Counted from the first letter of the stretch, positions 26,088 to 35,852 are shown. The stretch is 41,756 nt of DNA from an uncultured Bacteroidales bacterium (GCA_902784425.1 CACZUS010000038.1:1-41756); one strand, 5' to 3'. The notes: a model not told the origin generated them from the letters alone. Made by a program: numbers and translations.

Positions 26088-27942
26088 AATTGTTTTCTTC
26101 TTCTGGTTCGAGTGAGGATTGTCTTAATTCCACTTTTGTTTCAAAATCTTCAATTCTCATATCATTCACCAACTTTCCAATACGATAGCCATCGCCTGTG
26201 GTTTCACAGTAGACATACTGGTGTCGTTGAATGGTTATTATTGAGTCTGCATCGTAATCAATATAGTTGTCTTCCATCCAAGGATTGCTATTCAATTCAA
26301 TGGCAATGGCGTCATGTTTTTGTTTGCTGGATGATAGATAAACAATGTTGTAGCCCATGAAGTAGACTATCATGGCTGCGAGCATGGATTTGCAGTCGCT
26401 GTCACCCTCCTGATCGAAGAGAGTCTCATCCGGATAACGCACGTATTCTGCAGCAAATTGTATGCTTTTACTGTTTTTGTCCAATACATAGTCTATGTTA
26501 GGTTCCTGAACGAAATCCAGTGCAAACTGTATACTCTCTTTCTCCTCTAGTTTTGCATGCGAACACTCATTCTTTATGTAGCTGGCAATATAGCGAACGC
26601 GTTCGGTCATCTCTGGGTCCTTTATCATCCGATTAAACATGTCATTGATGTATTCATGTTTCGGTTTCTCAATCTGTTGTGAGAAATATGGATTTTCATT
26701 CTTGCAGTTGTTGTATTGCACCATAGAGAAATGGATGACTAGGTTTCCGTGCAGTTTTATGCCAGTGGAGGAGTCGAGATCCCAATCATAGGTTCGTGTC
26801 ATCTCTCCTTCCGGAGGGGTTATGGTGGCGAATGGTTGCACCAGTTCTTCTTCGTCATCGATATTGCTCTCCTCGTCATAGTTGGAAATAACTTTCCATG
26901 GACGTTTGTTGGAGCTGGTTATTTTGTTCTTTGTTACACCAAAGGTAATGGCGTATAGTAGTGGATATAGATCATAACTGTAGAAGAATTTGGTAACATA
27001 AAATCCTACCAGACACAGTGCGATGATGACCATATCGAATTTAGCCAAGCCCACTTCCTTATTCAGCATGTTTAGTTGCGGTTGAATGCTGATGGATTTT
27101 TCAATGCTATCGATTTTTATTTGTCGAACAATGGCCCATATAGCATGGTAACATGCAGAAAGAATAAATACGGCTATAAGATCATCTCCTATCAGTGGCT
27201 TTTGGAAAATGATGGAGTATGTGAAGTATAGTAGCATGAAGAGCACACTGAAGATGATGGATGAAATCAATGCGGTGTCATTCCATCCATATACGGGTTC
27301 TTTATAAACCGGGATCGTCTCTTCTTTCGGTCCATATTTTTGATAAAATAGTGCAGCGACACCTCCTTGGCCTTCCCTTGTAATCACCTTTTTTTTCAGG
27401 GAGATACCAGATAAACATATTTGTCCCACCCGACGCTCTTTCGGATCTTTTGCGGTATTCTTCGGGTCTCCCACGTAGACGTTCAGTTTACTGTCGAGCC
27501 ATAGAGAAGTCCACGATCTTTTTCCTTTGGTTGTTGGAACGTTAGGAGCAGATTCTCGGGCTGTGTAGCCGACAAGTACGGGTGTGTCTCGTTTTAATAA
27601 TTGCTTGTAGATATAACCCTCTTTGGTGATAAATCCTTTCATCCGATAATCATTCAGATTCTCATCGTCGTCTAAGTCGCCATAGGCAATCCAAGTGATG
27701 GCTCTGTCATTTTCATCGGTTACGACTCGTGCAGCTGGTCTTTTGATTTCCGCGTTGGCCGATTTCATCTCCATCAGGTTACTGCTTCCGCCATTTATAA
27801 GATAGCCTATGTTGCGGAGTGTCTTGCCTGGCGCTGATATGCTAATCCATGTTTTAGGTCGCAAGAGTCGGATGAGCATATAGATTGCCGTGACTCCTAC
27901 CACTACCATGGAAAAATAGAATTTATTTATATCGTCGAACAT
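26080..27942 (-). CDS. Membrane protein with a C-terminal transglutaminase-like domain
   Basis: A 620-residue protein. Membrane helices at about residues 9-27, 224-246, 253-273, 303-320 and perhaps 324-337; a soluble region 28-220 lies between the first and second helix. Residues about 440-590 match the bacterial transglutaminase-like pattern: FALDFVQEPNIDYVLD, VRYPDETLFD, GDSDCKSMLAAM (Cys517), GYNIVYL, KHDAIAIEL (His543), and YVYCETTGDGYRIGKL (Glu580), giving a Cys-His-Glu set in the place of the usual Cys-His-Asp/Glu. Such domains act as cysteine proteases, amidases or cross-linkers. It is 4 nt downstream of the 905-residue gene and overlaps the micro-protein. Function in this operon is inferred only. 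Confidence 0.72.
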   Translation of the reverse strand: MFDDINKFYFSMVVVGVTAIYMLIRLLRPKTWISISAPGKTLRNIGYLINGGSSNLMEMKSANAEIKRPAARVVTDENDRAITWIAYGDLDDDENLNDYRMKGFITKEGYIYKQLLKRDTPVLVGYTARESAPNVPTTKGKRSWTSLWLDSKLNVYVGDPKNTAKDPKERRVGQICLSGISLKKKVITREGQGGVAALFYQKYGPKEETIPVYKEPVYGWNDTALISSIIFSVLFMLLYFTYSIIFQKPLIGDDLIAVFILSACYHAIWAIVRQIKIDSIEKSISIQPQLNMLNKEVGLAKFDMVIIALCLVGFYVTKFFYSYDLYPLLYAITFGVTKNKITSSNKRPWKVISNYDEESNIDDEEELVQPFATITPPEGEMTRTYDWDLDSSTGIKLHGNLVIHFSMVQYNNCKNENPYFSQQIEKPKHEYINDMFNRMIKDPEMTERVRYIASYIKNECSHAKLEEKESIQFALDFVQEPNIDYVLDKNSKSIQFAAEYVRYPDETLFDQEGDSDCKSMLAAMIVYFMGYNIVYLSSSKQKHDAIAIELNSNPWMEDNYIDYDADSIITIQRHQYVYCETTGDGYRIGKLVNDMRIEDFETKVELRQSSLEPEEENNYE

Positions 27943-27946
27943 GCTG

Positions 27947-30664
27947 TTAGTCTTTGATGTTTAATTTACTTGTATATTGATCCCTGATTTGCATTGACTC
28001 ACTGAAATGAGTGGCATCAAAAAGTTTCAACCATTCGCTGGAGTTGTCATTCTGACATATAGCCCATAGAATGAGTGAGGATGTCTCATCTTTGTGGAGT
28101 TTCAACTCATCACGGTTCACCTTCTGTTCACGAATCTTCATGTCGAAGTCCTCCGAAGGAAGGATGCGATTCAGTGCCAACGTGTCGAAGGTTCTCCATC
28201 GGGTGACAAACATGTACTTTCTCAACAGATCACTGTGTGTGTCGAATTGGTACTGTGTGGTGATGCGAGGCATCATATCTTCCATCAACCCTTTAATCTT
28301 ATGGTTGTTGGATTTCACATCGCCCGATTCTGGATCAGAGGTGGAGGTCATCTCACCATTTGTGGCAGCAGCGTGGATGAGCGGGTTCAAGAAGTCTGTC
28401 TTATCCATCTTTTCTGCGTATGACCATATCTTTTCTCCGATGGTGGCATTTTTGCGTGGAAGTAAGTCCTTTTCAATTCTCTCATGCAACAGACGGTTGA
28501 ATTCATTTTGACAATCCTCCCATATCTTTGCATCCTCCTCTTCTTTCTCTTGTTCAGACATAAACACGCTGTAGCCTAGTTCCTCGTTGAACTTACGTTC
28601 ATGTTTCTCCCGTAGTTTTATGTTTCTGAAGAGAGCCATTACTTCCGATCTGTAAGTATGAAGCAAAAGATGACAATCCTCGTCGTCCAGTGCACTGATT
28701 TTTCGAGGAATGCGTTGAACATATATTTCTCGACCTTCCTCCTCCATATCACTCATCATCTCATTTCCTGCAAACGAACCATTGATGAGTGGTTGGTTGA
28801 AGAGGGTGACAGGAAGTTCCGCATGATTGTATATATTGCCAGTAGAGAGAGGCCGTTCATCTCTGTAAATCAGTTTACAACGCTTTAGGTAGTTGTCGCA
28901 CAATTCGGACATGTTGTCGTATAGTTGATTAGACTCTGTCTCTATGCGGTTGGTGATGCGAGAATAGGCATCATGCAAGTAGTATGCCTTGATTTTGCGT
29001 TCCTTTATTTCTTTCTTCTTATAATATAAAGCCAAACTAATCAGTTGGTAGATAAGAGGAATCATAAATAGGAGTGCAGACCAAAATACAACATTTATTC
29101 CTCCATTTTCTAATCCAGTGAAGAGCTTGGTGATAAATGTTAGAATTGGCATGATGGTGATTACAAGAATGATTCCTAAAAGGAATGATCGACCAATTCG
29201 TCCCATGAAGGTGGCCTCTTGTTTCATCATGTTAATCAGGTCATTCAGAGCACTTTGTTTCATCTCTTCACACTGATGGGTAAGCCTTTTTGACTTGCGG
29301 TCTGCTGTATAGGCCTCATGATAGCGCTCAAAATTGTTTTTTAGATTTTTAGGCACATCGTTTTCGAAGAGGTATTGCCAGACATTTTGTTCAATCTGAT
29401 CACCTATCTTGCCCTTCATACGTCCAATCTCTGTTTTAAAATATTTCAGATTCCTGACGATTCGCGATATGCAGCCGAGATGAGTGTTGCTTGTTGACAA
29501 CTGTCTTTCGATGGCGGCTGGCAACGTTGTTTCTGCGAAAATGTTCTGTGTACGCTTTCTCATCGTACTAATCTCTTCCAAAATGGATTCTGATTCTTTT
29601 GAGATGACATCAAGAACCTTCAGACGCAGATTGACAGGGTAATATTTGAGATATGATTCGTAATAGAGTCGCTTTAAGTTGCGATGAGCAAAGTTGATGA
29701 TAGGATGGGGGAATGGCTCCTTTAGTTTGGCGTCATCGAGATTGAAATGAATGTTTTGAAATTTCATGATGATCTCGTCTGCATCAATTCTGTCAAAATT
29801 GATTAGCTGACTCTCCTGATCGATTTGTTCCAAATCACCCTCTTTGTTTAGTATGTCAATCAGTTTGTTATGCACCATCATCTTTTCGATTCTATCTTGC
29901 ACATCTGTGTCGAAGAAGGTTGACGAACAACCCAGCGAAAAGTAAAAATGATCTGCCGAACTACTGCCACTGATGAGTGGATGGACGGTATCGCATGCGT
30001 AGTAAAGGTGGACAAGACATTGGAAGAGGTATTCCGCCTGTTCTTTTTCGTTAAGCAGCGGGAAGTAGCACTCCGTTCTGTTTTGCACATCCTGATAGAA
30101 GAACATACGGTCGTAACCACGTACGGAAGGTATGTTATGCTGAACCTCTATCTCTTTCAGTGATAGATACACTTTCTGCCTCTGACTGACATTGAGACTA
30201 TTGATGTTGGATGGAATGAAATAAACCCCGATAATGGCCATTCCTTGGTGTATGTGATTCGGAACAATGCGCCCTTTCTCCTTTTGCAGCATGACAGCAA
30301 TGGATGGGAAGATCTGTTGAGACAGTTCTTCCGTTATGTTTCCGATTACACACACGTTGGTGGTGATGGATCCGTCTACGTTAGAGTGACGAAGCATCTG
30401 GACGAACTCTTGACCAGATTTGACGATAGCCTCTTGAAAATCGTAGATGGCTTGCGACATCGCTTCCGAGTCGGACGTGTCAATCGAGGCAAAAGGATTG
30501 TCAAACCTTGAGTATAACCAATGTTTGGCACTGGAAGATTTGTCAGAGGTCCAATCTGCAACGTCTTCATGGAAGAGAACGCATGGAAGATGTCCGATCA
30601 GTTCCTTGAAACGAGCCTGTCGGTCAGAATTATCGGTTAAATCTATAATCCAAAGTGGATGCAT
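27947..30664 (-). CDS. Large coiled-coil protein with two membrane helices, partner of the tubulin-like protein
   Basis: A 905-residue protein of no family I can name. Residues 1-250 form an alpha/beta-looking domain (WIIDLTDNSD, TNVCVIGNI, GMAIIGVYFIP, HFYFSLGCSS). A long helical stretch (about 255-490) leads to two membrane helices (about 492-515 and 524-548) joined by a short loop, and then a second long helical region (550-770) and a soluble end. Both large parts should therefore be on the same side of the membrane, probably the cytoplasm, where the tubulin-like protein is. No dynamin or SMC G-motifs are visible. Spacing to the tubulin-like gene is 14 nt and to the 620-residue gene 4 nt. 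Confidence 0.8.
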   Translation of the reverse strand: MHPLWIIDLTDNSDRQARFKELIGHLPCVLFHEDVADWTSDKSSSAKHWLYSRFDNPFASIDTSDSEAMSQAIYDFQEAIVKSGQEFVQMLRHSNVDGSITTNVCVIGNITEELSQQIFPSIAVMLQKEKGRIVPNHIHQGMAIIGVYFIPSNINSLNVSQRQKVYLSLKEIEVQHNIPSVRGYDRMFFYQDVQNRTECYFPLLNEKEQAEYLFQCLVHLYYACDTVHPLISGSSSADHFYFSLGCSSTFFDTDVQDRIEKMMVHNKLIDILNKEGDLEQIDQESQLINFDRIDADEIIMKFQNIHFNLDDAKLKEPFPHPIINFAHRNLKRLYYESYLKYYPVNLRLKVLDVISKESESILEEISTMRKRTQNIFAETTLPAAIERQLSTSNTHLGCISRIVRNLKYFKTEIGRMKGKIGDQIEQNVWQYLFENDVPKNLKNNFERYHEAYTADRKSKRLTHQCEEMKQSALNDLINMMKQEATFMGRIGRSFLLGIILVITIMPILTFITKLFTGLENGGINVVFWSALLFMIPLIYQLISLALYYKKKEIKERKIKAYYLHDAYSRITNRIETESNQLYDNMSELCDNYLKRCKLIYRDERPLSTGNIYNHAELPVTLFNQPLINGSFAGNEMMSDMEEEGREIYVQRIPRKISALDDEDCHLLLHTYRSEVMALFRNIKLREKHERKFNEELGYSVFMSEQEKEEEDAKIWEDCQNEFNRLLHERIEKDLLPRKNATIGEKIWSYAEKMDKTDFLNPLIHAAATNGEMTSTSDPESGDVKSNNHKIKGLMEDMMPRITTQYQFDTHSDLLRKYMFVTRWRTFDTLALNRILPSEDFDMKIREQKVNRDELKLHKDETSSLILWAICQNDNSSEWLKLFDATHFSESMQIRDQYTSKLNIKD

Positions 30665-30678
30665 TCCTTCTCTTTATT

Positions 30679-33600
30679 TTATCCGATGAATTTATGTACA
30701 GTATCATACTCGTTACGTATGGTATTGTAGAACAAATTATATAATCTTCTTTCCTCGTCGGTAGTGCTCTGTTGTTTTTTCAGGGCAAGTTTCTTCAATA
30801 CCTCGTTTTTCTTTTCAGAATAGAGGTTTTTCAAGATTTGCTCGCCGTCATAAACGATGGCGCTACCATCTTCATTGTGAAGAATGGCACCATTTTTATC
30901 CATAGCAGTCTTCTTTTGACGTAGGATAGCTTGCAACAATCTGTCAAGTGTTTCACTGTATCGTCTGTTGTAGAAGAGCTTGAAATATTCGTCGAATTGA
31001 ATGCTAAAGTCAGCACCACTCACCTCGTCATATAGTTTCTTTCCATTTTCCACTTTGCGTAAGCAGAGAGCTCCCTTATAAAGGGAGAATGCCTCCGGAC
31101 GTGCGATCTCAAACGAGGTGGTGTTCTTCTCGTTGATAAGATACATGGAGGTTTCGTATGACTCAGGATCATACTCGTCTTCATAGAACAGAGGTTTCAA
31201 ATCCTTCTCGTATTCCTTTAAGATGAGCATTTTGACAAACGTGCGATGTTGTGACAACACCTCGTCTGGAAGATCGTTGAGTGTGATCTTTCCAAGGAAT
31301 TGAGCAAAGTCATGGTGGAAATGGTATTTCTCACGGAATGTAGCGTTGTTGTATACCATCTCGATGTTGTCATAGATTCGGTAATCTCTGAAAGAGAGAC
31401 CATATTTGGATTTCAATACCAAAGCTGAATTAGCATCTCCACCAGAAACATATCGATGTTTGATGTTACCCTCCTCATATCCTAACATCTCTTTTGCCAA
31501 GTCTCTGTCTTGTGCAACGAAGACGTAGTGTTCCTCTTTCTTGGTGACTTCAATACGAGCCGTGTTATAGTTGAAGAAGAGGGCAGGGCTTAAGCTCTTG
31601 CGAACCTCATCTTTCTGTTCGTTTGGTAAATCATGGAAGAAGTGAGAAACCTTCTTGTTGGCCCAATTCTCCTGAATGTTTTTATTCTCGCGGGTAGCCA
31701 CCTCAAGTGTTTGTTGAGCGTATTCAATGAAGTCTTCAATGATAGCTTCTGGTTTACGATCCTCCAACGTAGGATTGGCGAAGAATCGGCACTCTTCGGT
31801 CACTTGTTCCTTCTTTCCTTTCTCCGATTTCTCTTTTTGGATAAGGATGTATTGGCTGGCCATCATTTGTTCCAAACGTTTCTCGTTCTTTGTGTCGTAA
31901 ATACCCTCCTTGATTAGTTTGGTTATATCTTCACGGTTTGGCGTTTCTGCTCTGTCTTCATCAGCTTGGATGATGTTGCGGTAGCAGCGACTGAAGAAGT
32001 TGTTTGGTTTCCATCCATTGCCGTTGCAGATATCTTTTAGCATTGGCAAATAGACTGTTGTGACATCAAGGGCAGTGTTGCCAAATTCAGTGGCAAGTCT
32101 GTCATAGTAGCGAACAGCCTGTTCGTTTTTCTCAGATGCCTTTTCTTTGATGACCATCAGTTGGTTCTTCAATTTTGATAACTCGTCACTCTTATCATTG
32201 TTGCAGAAGTCACGAAGTAGATCGTGAGCCCAATTCTTAATGATAAAGGCAATAAATTCATCCACATACTCTTCCAATTTATTGCGATATCCTTGAATAT
32301 CCTCTTTATTGGATTTAGTGATTTTCTCACCTATGGTGCGAGTCTCTGCCTCTTTCTCTAATTTCTCTAATTCAGCGCGTTTGTCATCCAGTTCATCCTT
32401 TTTGCTGTTCATCTCATTGTCCTGTTTCTCATATTCGTCGCGCACAAATGTGCGAACAGCATCAATTGCATTGATGGCATAGATGAGACCATATTCGCGG
32501 ATCCACTCTTCGGCTTGTTTCCATGCGCCATTGACAAGCAGTTGCTTGTAGCCACTTCTCTCTTCCGGTTTGATGGATGCAGCCTTGACGTTGGCCTCGA
32601 TTGTTTCCAACTCGCTCTCCACGTTGGCCAATTTTAATGCAGCAGGCAATTCCTCTTTTCCATTGATGAGAGATGGATCTAATATATCAGATTCGATGTT
32701 ATCACGTTGCGAGCCAATTAGGCGATAGGCAATTGTTCCAGGAATCTTGTGAGATAACTCACGGAATAATTTGTTATAAAGATCAGGCACCTTGCTTTCA
32801 GGAATAGCATTTTCCTTTGCTTCTGCGTTGAGGAGCCATGTTCTGAGCAAGTCTCTTTCGAAACGAGCACGGAAGTAACGGTTGAACTGATCGGTTGGTT
32901 TATGAAGTTGAACATAACCCATTGGGACAAGGAAGTCCTCATGATTACGTTCCATGATATCATTCATGTAGTTGTCAATATCAGAACGGAAGGTCTCACC
33001 TCCAGCACCGTGGTGCAGTATGTAGATCATTTCAGCTGTGTTATGATACATAACGTGTGTGCTACCAAGAGAAGTTCCCTTGTCTGTTTGAATATCAATT
33101 GGGATTAAGTAGTAGAACGGACAATATTTACGTCTGCTATCAATCAGATTATAATCATTGACGAAGGCCATGCGGTGCATGACGGTGTTTTGATTTCTGT
33201 TTTGGCTCATCTCTTTGAATGCTTGGATTTCGCTAAACACAGCATAAGCGTTAAGCGCATATTTTTCTTCCGTTGCATTGCAGTCGATGTATACTTTAGG
33301 CATATACATGATGAGGATCAACTGAGGGTCACCATCTCCCACGATTTGTTTGTGTATCTGGTTGATGTGATAGAGCACGTCATTGACGATACCACTACCG
33401 GTACCACCATTGGAACTTGCAACCACCCAGTAGAAGATTGTGCAACTCTCGCCACCCACTGTCTTTACATCATTGAGGGCGGAGATGGCTGATTGAAGTT
33501 TAGTTTGAAAATCAGTGAGGGAGTGAGCAAATGCAATACGCGATTTGATACGAAAAGCTCCTGCACCAAAGCCAAGAGGCTGATCAGGAATCTTAACGGA

Positions 33601-33960
33601 CAATTCAGGAGAACAAGCCTCTAGAATACGTTTGTTGATCAGTGTGGAGGTGTCTTGCGTAGCCTCGTAGTAGATGGCTTGCGGATTGGCAAGACCAAGG
33701 TTGACAAGGTCTGATTGCGGATTGATGAAAGGCACCTTCCCCTCTTCAAAACTCTTTCTGTTATTTTTGTTAGCTTGGTCTATATCCCGTTGGTCAGTAT
33801 CGATAAATAGGAATCGATAGGTCTCGTTCATTGCCTCGAGACGCGACTTGGTTGCAGTGTGAGTAGGATAACGATTTGCATATACCTTCTCTTTAATTTG
33901 TGTGACAGTTTGGCAGCCAGAACCACCTAAACCGATAAAAATGTGCTTTTCGTTTGCCAT
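30679..33960 (-). CDS. FtsZ/tubulin-superfamily protein (Tubulin-like, large)
   Basis: A 1093-residue cytoplasmic protein. The N-terminal 350 residues carry the tubulin nucleotide fold: HIFIGLGGSGCQTVTQIK (T1 loop, residues 6-23), FLFIDTD (50-56), and the signature NGGTGSGIVND (184-194, cf. FtsZ GGGTGTG), followed by LILIMYMPK and YALNAYAVFSEIQAF (234-248). About residues 510-580 form a charged coiled coil (EMNSKKDELDDKRAELEKLE). The large C-terminal part has no known domain. Families of this kind (Tubulin_2; FtsZ-like families described by Makarova and Koonin in 2010) are linked to membrane remodelling with VWA partners. It is not cell-division FtsZ: it is too long and not in the cell-division cluster. 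No transmembrane segment. Confidence 0.9.
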   Translation of the reverse strand: MANEKHIFIGLGGSGCQTVTQIKEKVYANRYPTHTATKSRLEAMNETYRFLFIDTDQRDIDQANKNNRKSFEEGKVPFINPQSDLVNLGLANPQAIYYEATQDTSTLINKRILEACSPELSVKIPDQPLGFGAGAFRIKSRIAFAHSLTDFQTKLQSAISALNDVKTVGGESCTIFYWVVASSNGGTGSGIVNDVLYHINQIHKQIVGDGDPQLILIMYMPKVYIDCNATEEKYALNAYAVFSEIQAFKEMSQNRNQNTVMHRMAFVNDYNLIDSRRKYCPFYYLIPIDIQTDKGTSLGSTHVMYHNTAEMIYILHHGAGGETFRSDIDNYMNDIMERNHEDFLVPMGYVQLHKPTDQFNRYFRARFERDLLRTWLLNAEAKENAIPESKVPDLYNKLFRELSHKIPGTIAYRLIGSQRDNIESDILDPSLINGKEELPAALKLANVESELETIEANVKAASIKPEERSGYKQLLVNGAWKQAEEWIREYGLIYAINAIDAVRTFVRDEYEKQDNEMNSKKDELDDKRAELEKLEKEAETRTIGEKITKSNKEDIQGYRNKLEEYVDEFIAFIIKNWAHDLLRDFCNNDKSDELSKLKNQLMVIKEKASEKNEQAVRYYDRLATEFGNTALDVTTVYLPMLKDICNGNGWKPNNFFSRCYRNIIQADEDRAETPNREDITKLIKEGIYDTKNEKRLEQMMASQYILIQKEKSEKGKKEQVTEECRFFANPTLEDRKPEAIIEDFIEYAQQTLEVATRENKNIQENWANKKVSHFFHDLPNEQKDEVRKSLSPALFFNYNTARIEVTKKEEHYVFVAQDRDLAKEMLGYEEGNIKHRYVSGGDANSALVLKSKYGLSFRDYRIYDNIEMVYNNATFREKYHFHHDFAQFLGKITLNDLPDEVLSQHRTFVKMLILKEYEKDLKPLFYEDEYDPESYETSMYLINEKNTTSFEIARPEAFSLYKGALCLRKVENGKKLYDEVSGADFSIQFDEYFKLFYNRRYSETLDRLLQAILRQKKTAMDKNGAILHNEDGSAIVYDGEQILKNLYSEKKNEVLKKLALKKQQSTTDEERRLYNLFYNTIRNEYDTVHKFIG

Positions 33961-33975
33961 AATCTATTTTTGTTT

Positions 33976-35595
33976 TTATTTTTCTATTAATCTGATGCTT
34001 ACGTTGTGAGTGATGTTTCTTTTATTGGCACCACATTTCACTTTCGCAAGCATATTCTTTTGTGAATCTATCTTTCCCTCTGTGGCAATCTTTGTTCCCA
34101 CGTAACCCTTACTAGCAAACCATCGATAGTAAGGTTTTAGAAACAATAGGAAAGGAGAGGGTTTCACCTTTTCTATCTGTAAGGTCCATTCTGCATCGTC
34201 TACACGTATCTCTGCGGCTTTGCCGATATGGATGTTTTCGCATGGACCAAATTTCTTGCTGAGAATTTCAGCTCCATATTCATCCGAAACGGTAATCTTT
34301 CCTTGCATTTTATCCTTGCTGTTGATGATTAGAGCACGGAAGAACAATATGATGTAGGAGATGATAAGCAATATCAGTAATATGGTGAGCCATAATGGAA
34401 GGAAGAATGTGAATATGAGTTTCTCTGCAGGCGATACAGATCCGGATATCGGTTTTTCGATACCCAGTTTGTTTAGTTCATCGTCAAACTCTGTTGGTAA
34501 AGAGATTCCTATGTTGATACTATCTTTCAGCAGATGAAATCCATTCTCCCGATGTTTTATTTGGCCCAAATTGACGGCTATGAAGGTGTCTGTGGGGCAA
34601 CCATGGTTGTCTTTGTTGTTAATAAATGAGAAGTCCTGTTGATGAATAAAAGAGGAATCGATTTTGATTGTGTTATAAAGTTTGACAGGATTCCAATGAA
34701 TTTTAGCTTTGACATTACCGTCGATGTCGATGTCAGTCTGCATGTTTACGCGACCAGCTTTGTTTGCTTCATTCACGATTGCTTGTAGTTTGACAAGGAG
34801 GATTTCGCGACGAAGTTGCTCGAACCATTGTTCGATAGCCTGTTTGGAGTTGCCAGTACGAATGATTTCGAGTCCATTCTCTGTCACGTTGAAGACGCTA
34901 TCTCTCATTTGGGTGAGGCAGTACTCTTTTTGTGTTTTGTTGTCCACCTTACCATCGGATAATTCTACGGCGATGGCACGCACATAGGAACCTTGGATGG
35001 CGATTTTCAGGTCGTTTTGCATATCCAACAACTCCTCAGAGGTTAGTTTCCTCTTGTTGAATTTATGAGGAGGAACCTTAGGAATATTGTTAAGGAAATC
35101 CGTGAAGGGGATTAGAATGTTGACCTTATACTCTGAGTTTGTTTTTACCGTGTTGGATATCTTTTTTACTGCTTTATAGATGTTGGTATGGTCGCGAAAC
35201 AATTGGTCGTAGTTAGGATTGTGATAGAGTTGACTCATGTTGTCGCAAAGTGTTTTTTTCATCTCGTCGGAGATGGTACCAGAGAATCCCATAGGGTCTT
35301 TGGTATCGGTACCAAAAGGGATGATGGTCACTTTATCCCCATTAGGCAGTGCTTGAATGAAATTTTTAAGGAGGGGCACCATTGTGCTTTCGTGCACATC
35401 CATAGAACCGGAGACATCGATGGCGAAGATATAATGAGCATGGCAGTTGTCTATATCGTCGCGAAATAAGTTTGTCAGTTTGGGGAATGTATTCTCCAAA
35501 TAGTTTAAGGAAGATTGAGTTTGAGAATAAATGAATTCACTGAATAGTCCTAATAATATTAATGTTGCGAGTCTTCGTATCATTGTTTTTTTCAT
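33976..35595 (-). CDS. Secreted/anchored VWA-domain protein
   Basis: A 539-residue protein: signal-like N-terminus (MKKTMIRRLATLILLGLFSE), a VWA domain with the MIDAS motif DVSGS (Asp60, Ser62, Ser64), Thr137 in DHTNIYK and Asp166 in IPFTDF, then a beta-rich linker, one membrane helix (about 393-420) and a C-terminal domain of about 120 residues (QGKITVSDEYGAEILSKK...IRLIEK). The VWA part would be periplasmic and the tail cytoplasmic, so it could link outside signals or ligands to the tubulin-like protein. First gene of the operon, 15 nt before the tubulin-like gene. ATG 35593-35595 is preferred to the longer frame. Confidence 0.85.
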   Translation of the reverse strand: MKKTMIRRLATLILLGLFSEFIYSQTQSSLNYLENTFPKLTNLFRDDIDNCHAHYIFAIDVSGSMDVHESTMVPLLKNFIQALPNGDKVTIIPFGTDTKDPMGFSGTISDEMKKTLCDNMSQLYHNPNYDQLFRDHTNIYKAVKKISNTVKTNSEYKVNILIPFTDFLNNIPKVPPHKFNKRKLTSEELLDMQNDLKIAIQGSYVRAIAVELSDGKVDNKTQKEYCLTQMRDSVFNVTENGLEIIRTGNSKQAIEQWFEQLRREILLVKLQAIVNEANKAGRVNMQTDIDIDGNVKAKIHWNPVKLYNTIKIDSSFIHQQDFSFINNKDNHGCPTDTFIAVNLGQIKHRENGFHLLKDSINIGISLPTEFDDELNKLGIEKPISGSVSPAEKLIFTFFLPLWLTILLILLIISYIILFFRALIINSKDKMQGKITVSDEYGAEILSKKFGPCENIHIGKAAEIRVDDAEWTLQIEKVKPSPFLLFLKPYYRWFASKGYVGTKIATEGKIDSQKNMLAKVKCGANKRNITHNVSIRLIEK

Positions 35596-35622
35596 GTTTA
35601 TAACACTTCTCGAAAAGAGATA

Positions 35623-35654
35623 CAATTTTAACGAAATTCATTTAATTATGCAAT
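35623..35654 (-). promoter_or_regulatory. Candidate promoter of the tubulin-like operon
   Basis: On the minus strand ATTG (35651-35654), a 20-nt spacer, and TAAAATTG (35623-35630) each differ by one base from the -33 TTTG and -7 TAnnTTTG elements. The VWA start is 28 nt downstream of the -7 box. Confidence 0.4.
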
Positions 35655-35663
35655 AGGAGAGAC

Positions 35664-35713
35664 CTATAAATTCATCATTTTAAAAAAATATGATGGGTTC
35701 TATAAATTCATTT
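35664..35713. repeat. Dispersed intergenic repeat, copy C
   Basis: GGGTTCTATAAATTCATTT at 35695-35713, preceded by a second CTATAAATTCAT (35664-35675 repeated at 35700-35711) and a CATCAT / ATGATG inverted pair. It lies between the operon and rpoD, upstream of both. Confidence 0.65.
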
Positions 35714-35844
35714 CGGAGAATTTTTTCCGAAAAAAGTGTTTCCACAAGTTAGGAAGAGGGAGAAGAAAGGTTAAATAATGCATAAAAAAACAAAATGTTT
35801 ATAAAAAAGTTAGGGATAAGAGAACAACCAAGCAAATGATTTCG

Positions 35845-35852
35845 TAATTTTG
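35845..35852 (+). promoter_or_regulatory. -7 box of rpoD
   Basis: TAATTTTG matches TAnnTTTG exactly, 22 nt before the rpoD ATG. No good -33 TTTG is visible. Confidence 0.5.

Noticed and set aside
30679-33960. Cell-division FtsZ
   Set aside because: The protein is three times too long, lies outside a cell-division cluster, and has GGTGSG rather than the FtsZ-type loop.
25935-35595. VWA-MoxR or TerY-type conflict system
   Set aside because: No MoxR ATPase, Ter or phosphatase/kinase partners are present; only the VWA protein is shared.
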